Shown here one piece after another: positions 34,424 through 40,485 of a stretch of 40,485 nt of DNA. The notes beneath the pieces are model-generated. The model saw nothing but the letters and a program-made list of their open reading frames with translations. It did not search any database and was not told where the DNA came from. The DNA comes from Bradyrhizobium jicamae (lineage in GTDB: Bacteria; Pseudomonadota; Alphaproteobacteria; Rhizobiales; Xanthobacteraceae). The translations under genes were made by a program, and so were the position numbers. The first letter of the stretch is position 1. Every line of letters starts with the position of its first letter. The stretch lies in contig NZ_LLXZ01000002.1 of the NCBI RefSeq assembly GCF_001440395.1, positions 1 to 40,485 of the forward strand, in the 5' to 3' direction.

Positions 34424-35515
34424 ATGGAATTCGGCGTATTCATTCTGGCGCAGCAGCGCGGCTATCACCAAACCTCGCAGCAGGTCATCAACAATGCCGT
34501 CGAACAGACCGTCGCCGCCGAGGCGGCCGGCTTCGATACGGCGTGGTACGCCGAACATCATTTCAACAATTACAGCCTGTGCCCCTCGCCGCTGATGATG
34601 GTGTCGCATTGCGCCGGCCTGACCAAGCGGATCCGGCTCGGCTCCGCGGTCTGCGTGCTGCCGCTTTACAATCCGGCGCGGCTGTTGGGCGAGATCGGCT
34701 TTGCCGACACGGTCTCGAACGGCCGGCTCGATCTCGGCATCGGTTCGGGATACCAGCAGTTCGAGTTCGACCGCTTCGGCGTCGACCTGAAGGACTCGCA
34801 TTCGCTGTTCGCGGAGTTCTACGATGTCCTTCAGGCGGGCATGAAGGAACGCATATTCTCGTACTCCGGCAAGCACCTTCAGATGCCGCCGACGGCGATC
34901 GCCGTTCGCACGATACAGAAGCCGATGCCGCCGATCTGGGTGACATCAGGGCATGCGGAAACGCTGGGCCGCGCCATCAGCGACCATCACAACCTGTTCG
35001 TGACCGCCCTTCTCAATGGTCTCGACGCCATCAAGGCGCTGCGCGAACGACTCGAGGGCATTGCATCCAAGGAAGGACGCTCGATCGACGATACGCATTT
35101 CGGCTTCCTGCGCTGCGCCTATGCCAGCGACAATGAGAACGAAATTCACGCCTATCTCGACAATGCCCGCTTCCAGCGTCGGCTGTCGGAAAGCCTGAAA
35201 TTCCGACGCGCCCAAAGCGACGACGGTTACCTGATCAAGGAGGAAGCCGGACCGAACGACATGAGCCTGGAGACAATGCGCAAGAACCTTCCGGTCGGCA
35301 GCGTCAACCAGGTGATCGATCGGATGCTGGAAGAGATCAGCGTCCTCAAGCCTTCCCACATCGCGCTCCAGACCCAACTCGGCGATTTCGACCAGCGCAC
35401 GATGCTCCGTCAGATCGATCTGTGGGGCAGCAAGATCATTCCGGCAATCCGGCGCGAACTCCGCTCAAGCCGGTCTGACGAGAGCAAGATCGCCGGCGAA
35501 GCAGCCCCGGCGTAG
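34424..35515 (+). CDS. Luciferase-like (LLM class) flavin-dependent monooxygenase
   Basis: 363 aa TIM-barrel flavin enzyme of the bacterial luciferase superfamily. The start MEFGVFILAQQRGYHQT is followed by the typical GFDTAWYAEHHFNNYS, RIRLGSAVCVLPLYNPARLL, and SNGRLDLGIGSGYQQFEFDR (FMN phosphate region). Such proteins use reduced FMN supplied by a separate reductase to oxygenate alkanes, ketones (including Baeyer-Villiger reactions) or sulfonates. A flavin reductase gene follows 37 nt downstream, so a two-component oxygenase is likely. GAGGAA lies 9 nt before the ATG. It is divergent from the LysR gene. The substrate is unknown; the SMP-30-type lactonase nearby would suit a lactone product. 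Confidence 0.9.
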   Translation: MEFGVFILAQQRGYHQTSQQVINNAVEQTVAAEAAGFDTAWYAEHHFNNYSLCPSPLMMVSHCAGLTKRIRLGSAVCVLPLYNPARLLGEIGFADTVSNGRLDLGIGSGYQQFEFDRFGVDLKDSHSLFAEFYDVLQAGMKERIFSYSGKHLQMPPTAIAVRTIQKPMPPIWVTSGHAETLGRAISDHHNLFVTALLNGLDAIKALRERLEGIASKEGRSIDDTHFGFLRCAYASDNENEIHAYLDNARFQRRLSESLKFRRAQSDDGYLIKEEAGPNDMSLETMRKNLPVGSVNQVIDRMLEEISVLKPSHIALQTQLGDFDQRTMLRQIDLWGSKIIPAIRRELRSSRSDESKIAGEAAPA

Positions 35516-35552
35516 AGCAGTCGTCAGGATGGTGGCGACCCTGGAGGACCAT

Positions 35553-36074
35553 ATGGGCTGTCAATTTCTCCCGATGAGCGACGTCCGCTCCGTCGAGGCG
35601 GCGGAGTTTCGCGAGGCCATGCGGAATCTGGCGAGCGGCGTTGCCGTCGTCGCGACGGGAACCGAGACCGAGCGACGCGGTCTGACCGTCAGTTCGGTCA
35701 CATCGCTGTGCATGGATCCGCCCTGCCTCCTTGTGGGCGTCAACCTGACATCGGAAACGCATGATGCGATCCTCGCCACCGGTCGTTTCGGTGTGAGCCT
35801 GCTTGGCGACGGGCAGCAGGACCTGGCCCTGCGTTTCGCCGGCCGGGACGGCGTCAAAGGTGTCCAACGCTTCGAGACGGCGGCCTGGGAGCAAGGCATC
35901 CTCGACGTGCCGCTGTTGCGATCCGCCATCGGCGCGCTGGAGTGCGTGCTGCACCACCACCACGTGGTCGGCACCCACGGCCTCTTCATCGGAAGGATCG
36001 TGGCCACGCGCGGGGGCAAGGGCGATCCTTTGGTTAACTTTAAAGGCGCGCTACGGACATTGCCGCAGCTCTAA
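35553..36074 (+). CDS. Flavin reductase (HpaC-like)
   Basis: 173 aa from ATG 35553, which has GGAGG 5 nt upstream; the ATG at 35529 has no ribosome binding site. It is a flavin-reductase-domain protein with FREAMRNLASGVAVVATG, LTVSSVTSLCMDPPCLLVGV (flavin-binding Ser/Thr region), HDAILATGRFGVSLL, and HHHVVGTHGLFIGRI near the C-terminus. It uses NAD(P)H to reduce free FMN or FAD for a partner oxygenase. The gene directly follows the LLM monooxygenase and is probably its partner, in one operon. It is the last gene before the 36124-36175 repeat element. Confidence 0.9.
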   Translation: MGCQFLPMSDVRSVEAAEFREAMRNLASGVAVVATGTETERRGLTVSSVTSLCMDPPCLLVGVNLTSETHDAILATGRFGVSLLGDGQQDLALRFAGRDGVKGVQRFETAAWEQGILDVPLLRSAIGALECVLHHHHVVGTHGLFIGRIVATRGGKGDPLVNFKGALRTLPQL

Positions 36075-36075
36075 A

Positions 36076-36175
36076 GCGTGATAACTTTTCTTCGAATCGT
36101 CATCCCGCTTTATCTTTTTGTTTGAGCATGATCTTTTCGGAAAACCGCTACACACTTTTCTGGATCATGCTCTAG
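36076..36175. repeat. Intergenic inverted-repeat element
   Basis: GAGCATGATC (36124-36133) and its exact reverse complement GATCATGCTC (36163-36172) enclose about 29 bp. AT-rich sequence from about 36076 leads into it and CTAG closes it. I recognise this as a dispersed intergenic element of Bradyrhizobium/Rhodopseudomonas-type genomes, from memory and without a search. Here it directly follows the flavin reductase stop and may act as a terminator or mRNA-stabilising hairpin. The left edge is approximate. Confidence 0.65.
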
Positions 36176-36235
36176 TGCAAATTTTCTTTCGACGCGCGCG
36201 GGCATCAGCAAGCTTGCCACGGAACGGACCGACGC

Positions 36236-36532
36236 ATGATCATCGAATGCTCATTGGAAGGCGGAATCCGACTGATCGAGCCGCTTGATTTCCGCAGGTT
36301 CAAGCTCGTGCTGAAAGGCGAAGCAAGCGTCGATCAGCCATGGCAGGGGATCACTTTTGTGGATGACCGCAATGCCCTCGTTCCTATCCAGCTGGTGCCC
36401 ACGTTGAACGGCCGCCCCGATGACAGCACGTGGGAGCAGAGCTTCGCCGAGATGGTCACGAAAGCGCGCGAGCACGGGTGGATCGAGGCAGAAACAGATG
36501 CAATCCGTGCCCACGTCGAACGACAGCCTTAG
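36236..36532 (+). CDS. Small conserved-looking protein of unknown function
   Basis: 98 aa: begins MIIECSLEGGIRLIEPLDFR and includes VDQPWQGITFVDDRNALVPI and WEQSFAEMVTKAREHGWIEA. It is balanced in composition, soluble, with no signal, membrane segment or known motif that I recognise. The coding frame is preferred over the overlapping antisense frame because its residue composition and hydrophobic spacing look protein-like. The start ATG has only a weak ACGGA ribosome binding site. It stands alone between the repeat element and the convergent sulfatase gene. Function unknown. Confidence 0.6.
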   Translation: MIIECSLEGGIRLIEPLDFRRFKLVLKGEASVDQPWQGITFVDDRNALVPIQLVPTLNGRPDDSTWEQSFAEMVTKAREHGWIEAETDAIRAHVERQP

Positions 36533-36694
36533 TCGCACCACCCCGCGACGCACTGCGACCAGGCCGTGTACTCATAAATCCGGCGCGCTGTCCGCTTCGA
36601 TCCAAAAGCGACCGAATAGCCTTGTCATAGCGAAATGACGCGATGTGCCACAAGGAGACATGAGTCCGACGTTAGTTCACGGGGCCGGCGCCGC

Positions 36695-39055
36695 CTATTT
36701 CTCCATTGCGATTGTGACACTCTGGATTTTTCCGTTGAATGAGAACGGCGACTTGTAGTCGGGGCTCACCGCCGAGATATTATCGGCGCCGACATCGAAC
36801 CCTTCACCGCTGTAGCCGACAGGAACCGTCCTCTCGACACGAACGGTTGCCGTCTGCTTCCCGTCAATGAGGAGTCTTGCGACTGCGGGCTTTCCGTAGC
36901 CCTTCTCCTCGGGAGTGAACTCCACGCGCACCGTGCTCTTGCCCTCCGGCAAGGGTCCAGGAGATTCCGCACGGTATCCGGCAATACTGAAGAAGTTGTA
37001 GTAGAAAATCGGCCGCCCGTTCCGAAGGTAAAGCGACCATCCGGACGTCTTTCCGCCCATGGACGCGATCACGCCCTCGGCAGAGCCCGAACTGCGTTCA
37101 ACTTCCGCGGTGATCGAAAACCCTTGGTGCGTATTGATCGCGGCGCTCTCCTGGATGTAGCCGACGCCAGGGCCATAGGTGAAGCTCGTGAGCCCGGTGA
37201 GCGGGTTCGGCCGATTCGACAGGTCGAAGCGGCCGGCCATGCGGTCATCCAGAGGAAAGACGTTGTACTTGCGCGCCTCCTCGTCGAACACAGCCTGAAG
37301 CTCCTTCAGCTTCTCGGGGTATAGCGCTGCAACGCTGTCGGCTTGGGTGAAGTCCTTGGTGAGATCGTAAAGCTGCCACACGTCGCTCTCGAAGCCGGTG
37401 GCTTGGCCAGCGGTCATCCAGGGGATGCCGTGCCGCGTCGCGGCGAACCAACCTTCTTTGTAGATCGCCCGGTTTCCCATCATCTCGAAATACTGGGTCG
37501 TGCGGACCTCGGGCGCGCCTGAAGAATCGAAGGTAGACAGGAAGGTGACACCTTCAATCGGTTTCTGCTGCACCCCATTGACGACCTGTGGCTGCGGCAG
37601 GCCAACTGCCTGCAAGATGGTAGGGACGACGTCGATGCAGTGAAGGAATTGAGAACGCAGTCCACCCTTGTCGCGGATGCGTTTCGGCCAACTGATCACC
37701 ATCGGGTTGCGCGTTCCGCCGAAGTGCGACGCCACCTGCTTGGTCCACTGGAACGGAGTGTCCGCGGCAATCGCCCAACCAACCGGGATATTCGGCTCGG
37801 TCTCCGGGCCGCCAATATCGTCGTACTTGGCCAACAGGCCAGGCAAGCCGAGCTGGATGCCGTTCAGACCCGCAATGCCGTTGACCGTGCCCTCCAGACC
37901 GCCTTCGGCAGAGGCGCCATTGTCGCCGACGATGTAGATGATCAGCGTATTGTCGAGTTGGCCTTTCGCAGCAATGGCCCCGATCACGCGTCCGATCTGG
38001 GCGTCGGTATATTCAAGGTAGGCCGAGTAGTTCTCCATCATCCGCGCATAGACTTTCTTCGCATCTTGCGAGAGGCCTTCCCATGCGGGAACTTCCTTCG
38101 GAAGCGGCGGGAGCTTGGCCTCAGCCGGAACGACACCAAGCCGTTTCTGCCGTGCGAATGTTTCTTCGCGATATTTGTCCCAGCCGGCGTCGAACCTGCC
38201 TTTGTATTTGTCGCGATACCCCTTTGGCGCCTGGTGCGGTTCATGCACGCCGGGGGTTGCCAGATAGACGAACCACGGTTTCTTCGGATCGGTCGCACTG
38301 ACATTGTTGATCCAGGCAATCGTTTCGTCAGCCATGTCCTCGCTGAAACTGTAGCCTTGCTCGGGCGTGCGCGGCGGGTTGAGAGGAGTCGTATTGCGGT
38401 AGAGCACCGGATAGTACTGATCGGTCTCACCGGCCATGAAGCCGTAGAAAGTATTACAGCCCCACGTGCTGCCGGTGGGCCACCGCTCGAACGGTCCGGC
38501 AGCGCTGACTTCCGTCGCAGGCGTGTTGTGCCACTTACCGAAGCAGCCGGTTGCATAGCCATTGAGGCGCAGGATTTCGGGAACGCCTACGGTGCTGTCG
38601 GGCACGATGCCGGTATAGCCCGGATAACCCGTGGCCATTTCCATGATCACGCCGGTCCCTACCGAGTGATGATTGCGGCCGGTCAGGAGGGCGGCGCGGG
38701 TGGGCGAGCAGAGCGCGGTCGTGTGGAAGCGGTTGTACCGCAAGCCATCGCGAGCCAACTGCTCCAGCACCGGAGTAGCGGCGCCTCCGCCGAATGTTGA
38801 CGCGTGTCCGAAGCCCGTATCGTCGGTGAGGATGAGGAGTACGTTGGGCGCTCCCTCCGGGGCCGCGAGAGGCTTGGGAAAATCCGGCCTCGATTGCTGC
38901 CACGTCTGTCCAATCTGTCCTGCAAACGGCGTTGCCGAACGGGGCAAGACGGTTCTGGAATCATCACCAGTCGCACCGGACTTGGATTGCCCATGCGCCG
39001 ATGCCGAGAGCGTCATCATCAGAGCGGTGGCCGCAAGAAGATTAGGACGGATCAT
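36695..39055 (-). CDS. Secreted arylsulfatase
   Basis: 786 aa from ATG 39055, which has GGAGG 5 nt upstream; an ATG at 39067 overlaps that site. The signal peptide covers about residues 1-22 (LLAATALMMTLSASAHG). The alkaline-phosphatase-fold sulfatase domain begins at APNVLLILTDDTGFGHAS, with metal-ligand Asp pair D78-D79. The formylglycine motif is C116-S-P-T-R120 (TALCSPTRAALLTGRN), so it needs a formylglycine-generating enzyme encoded elsewhere. A C-terminal region of about 180 residues, containing GYIQESAAINTHQGFSI and ARLLIDGKQTATVRVER, looks like an added beta-sandwich domain. It hydrolyses sulfate esters in the periplasm or outside the cell, for sulfur supply. It reads in the same direction as the DUF2950 gene, 96 nt downstream of it. 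Confidence 0.94.
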   Translation of the reverse strand: MIRPNLLAATALMMTLSASAHGQSKSGATGDDSRTVLPRSATPFAGQIGQTWQQSRPDFPKPLAAPEGAPNVLLILTDDTGFGHASTFGGGAATPVLEQLARDGLRYNRFHTTALCSPTRAALLTGRNHHSVGTGVIMEMATGYPGYTGIVPDSTVGVPEILRLNGYATGCFGKWHNTPATEVSAAGPFERWPTGSTWGCNTFYGFMAGETDQYYPVLYRNTTPLNPPRTPEQGYSFSEDMADETIAWINNVSATDPKKPWFVYLATPGVHEPHQAPKGYRDKYKGRFDAGWDKYREETFARQKRLGVVPAEAKLPPLPKEVPAWEGLSQDAKKVYARMMENYSAYLEYTDAQIGRVIGAIAAKGQLDNTLIIYIVGDNGASAEGGLEGTVNGIAGLNGIQLGLPGLLAKYDDIGGPETEPNIPVGWAIAADTPFQWTKQVASHFGGTRNPMVISWPKRIRDKGGLRSQFLHCIDVVPTILQAVGLPQPQVVNGVQQKPIEGVTFLSTFDSSGAPEVRTTQYFEMMGNRAIYKEGWFAATRHGIPWMTAGQATGFESDVWQLYDLTKDFTQADSVAALYPEKLKELQAVFDEEARKYNVFPLDDRMAGRFDLSNRPNPLTGLTSFTYGPGVGYIQESAAINTHQGFSITAEVERSSGSAEGVIASMGGKTSGWSLYLRNGRPIFYYNFFSIAGYRAESPGPLPEGKSTVRVEFTPEEKGYGKPAVARLLIDGKQTATVRVERTVPVGYSGEGFDVGADNISAVSPDYKSPFSFNGKIQSVTIAMEK

Positions 39056-39151
39056 CCGAACCTCCATGAGTCGTCCTTCGAGCCACTATGCCGGGGGTCC
39101 GCCTTCGTGCTCACTCCCAGCGCTATGGCTGCGCGTTAATGAGTCCGCGTC

Positions 39152-40078
39152 CTAGTTCGAGGACGTATCGACCTTCTTCCAGGTCTGGTCGGGGTTGAAC
39201 CGCGTGATACGCAGGGCGAGCGGGGTGGTGCGGGCGCCGAGGTCTTTCTGGTAGACCACGCCATTGTGGTTGACCAGGAAGGTCATCACGCCCGAATTGC
39301 CGTATTCGGCAGGCCAGGCGAGCAGCGCGAAGCCGCCGATCATCTTTCCCTTCACGATGTAGTTGAGTTCACCGCCCGGCGCATTCGCCCCCTGCTGCGT
39401 CAGGATCTTGAAATAATAGCCGTGATAGGGAGTGGCCTCCTCTCCGGCCTTGTATCCCTCGGCGGACGCCTTCGCGGCGAGTTCGCCGAGTGGACTGTCG
39501 TCACCCGGCCAGTAGAGCCCATCCTTTTTGCCCGATGCGCTGACGATGCGCTGCGCATAGACGCCAACACCCGCGCCCCGATCCTTTTCCGCATATTCGT
39601 TCTCCGCGTCGACAACAGCGAGAGCGGTCTGGATCGCAGCGAGCTCGTTGCGGCCGATGCGGCGGTACAGGATTTCGAGGCGTCCCGCCGCGGTGTCGAA
39701 TTCCCATCCGGCCTTGTTCTTCACCAGCGGAATCGGAAACGGGAAATCGTCATTGCCGAGGATTATCGTCGCCTTGTTGTCGCCCTCGCTCTTGATCGAG
39801 TGCTTCGCAGTCCAGGCGGTGGTGAAGCGCTCGAGCGTTTCCTTGTCGGCGACATCGTCGCCGGAGGAGACGATGTCCGCTCCACCAGGGCCAAGCACCT
39901 GCAGGATGCTTTTCTCGGCCCCCGACTTGACGGCATCTGCCAACGTAGTCGCCGCCTCATCGGGCGTCTTGAAGGTTTGTTGCGCGCCGGCCGGAAACGA
40001 CAGCAGACACAGCATGACCGCGGCAGCCGGAACGAAACACCGGGTGCGAACGGGGCCGACCGAATGGCGGATCGTCAT
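39152..40078 (-). CDS. DUF2950-family secreted protein
   Basis: 308 aa from ATG 40078, which has GAGG 8 nt upstream; GTG 40084 would leave almost no spacing. The signal peptide ends near FPAGAQQ. The rest matches my memory of DUF2950: FKTPDEAATTLADAVKSG, FPFPIPLVKNKAGWEFDTAA, GRNELAAIQTALAVVDAENE, YHGYYFKILTQQG, GFALLAWPAEYGNSGVMTFL and VYQKDLG. The function is unknown. Such genes are usually paired with a gene for a DUF3300 or Gly-rich protein, as here: the neighbouring stop is 2 nt from this start, so the pair is cotranscribed. A role in the cell envelope is the most that can be said. Confidence 0.9.
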   Translation of the reverse strand: MTIRHSVGPVRTRCFVPAAAVMLCLLSFPAGAQQTFKTPDEAATTLADAVKSGAEKSILQVLGPGGADIVSSGDDVADKETLERFTTAWTAKHSIKSEGDNKATIILGNDDFPFPIPLVKNKAGWEFDTAAGRLEILYRRIGRNELAAIQTALAVVDAENEYAEKDRGAGVGVYAQRIVSASGKKDGLYWPGDDSPLGELAAKASAEGYKAGEEATPYHGYYFKILTQQGANAPGGELNYIVKGKMIGGFALLAWPAEYGNSGVMTFLVNHNGVVYQKDLGARTTPLALRITRFNPDQTWKKVDTSSN

Positions 40079-40080
40079 GG

Positions 40081-40485
40081 TCACATCCTCGATTGCGTCG
40101 GAATCTGTGCGCCTGACGCTACCCAGTCGCGGTAGGTGCGGAATTTCAGTCCGAGCCTGTCGTAGTGGACGCGCAGATAGCCATCGCCGCCGCGGGTCAC
40201 TGCGTCCGGCTTCACCATCTGCACTTCCTGCGCCATCACGCCGACATAGGACTTGGTGCTGCCGAGATAGCTGAAGCGGTAATAGCCGAGGCCATTCGCG
40301 AGATAGCCGAGCTGAACGATGTCGTGCTTCAGCCCGATGTCGGACCGTCGTCCGCCGCCGCCCCGGAAGCCTCCGCCGCCACCGCCGCGGAAGCCGCCGC
40401 CACCTCCCATCGCCGCTCGACCGCCGAAACCTCCGCCCCGTCCGGCCATGGCCATGCCGCCGCGCGGGCCCATGCTCGCCATGCT
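40081..40485 (-). CDS. Gly-rich secreted protein with S74-like chaperone end, partial (DUF3300-associated)
   Basis: Only the last 134 codons are inside the window; the frame is open through the right edge. The visible part begins with Gly/Met/Arg-rich low-complexity sequence containing repeats of GFRGGGG. It is followed by a module that starts RRSDIGLKHDIVQLG, continues YRFSYLGSTKSYVGVMAQEV and ends YLRVHYDRLGLKFRTYRDW. SDxxLKxxI and GVMAQEV are hallmarks of the intramolecular chaperone/peptidase S74 domains of phage tail fibres, where a Ser and a Lys (here in SDIGLK) serve self-cleavage. The adjacent DUF2950 gene suggests that the missing N-terminal part is DUF3300 (inference). Confidence 0.75.
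   Translation of the reverse strand, partial: SMASMGPRGGMAMAGRGGGFGGRAAMGGGGGFRGGGGGGFRGGGGRRSDIGLKHDIVQLGYLANGLGYYRFSYLGSTKSYVGVMAQEVQMVKPDAVTRGGDGYLRVHYDRLGLKFRTYRDWVASGAQIPTQSRM

Noticed and set aside
1..40485. Search by eye for tRNA, rRNA, CRISPR arrays, transposase genes, phage genes or anti-phage defence genes
   Set aside because: None was found. Short tandem or inverted repeats other than those listed were too short to be meaningful in GC-rich DNA.

Overview
The window is GC-rich and looks like chromosomal DNA from a Bradyrhizobium-type alphaproteobacterium (Nitrobacteraceae). Three things suggest this: the gene families present (tripartite tricarboxylate transporter, many acyl-CoA dehydrogenases and short-chain dehydrogenases, DUF2950 next to a Gly-rich S74-like protein), a GAGCATGATC/GATCATGCTC inverted-repeat element at 36124-36175 of a kind I associate with that family, and the overall style of the proteins. 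The genus is an inference. I saw no rRNA, tRNA, CRISPR array, insertion sequence or prophage.

Layout. (1) 1-6138: a homodimeric-E1 pyruvate dehydrogenase operon reading left (aceE, aceF with two lipoyl domains, and an E3 that starts with its own lipoyl domain and runs off the edge), with a divergent lipA. (2) 6309-9378: AraC regulator, a close nitroalkane oxidase homologue and an atypical SDR, all reading left. (3) 9799-10111: a broken gene with a twin-arginine signal. (4) 10147-15572: amino-sugar salvage, with nagA and an aspartokinase paralogue reading left, and a sugar kinase, murQ and a SIS-domain isomerase/deaminase reading right. Together these could take MurNAc or GlcNAc to fructose-6-phosphate. 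(5) 15637-18816: a Baeyer-Villiger-type monooxygenase and a SnoaL-like protein, divergent from an IclR regulator.

(6) 18850-33382 is the most interesting block. A ten-gene leftward operon (crotonase, NDP-forming acyl-CoA synthetase, orphan ABC receptor, two-subunit acyl-CoA dehydrogenase, two SDR genes, a double carboxymuconolactone-decarboxylase-like protein, tctB, tctA) diverges from the matching tctC receptor gene. A TetR regulator and a divergent SMP-30-type lactonase follow. Two perfect copies of the 16-bp palindrome CTGACCGATCGGTCAG lie in the crotonase/tctC intergenic region, and a 13/16 copy lies between tetR and the lactonase gene. I read this as one TetR-controlled regulon for uptake and CoA-dependent breakdown of an unidentified carboxylic acid.

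(7) 33385-36074: a LysR regulator divergent from a luciferase-like flavin monooxygenase and a flavin reductase, probably a two-component oxygenase. (8) 36076-36532: the repeat element and a small unknown gene. (9) 36695-40485: a secreted arylsulfatase, a DUF2950 protein and the C-terminal part of a Gly-rich secreted protein ending in an S74-like chaperone module, all reading left.
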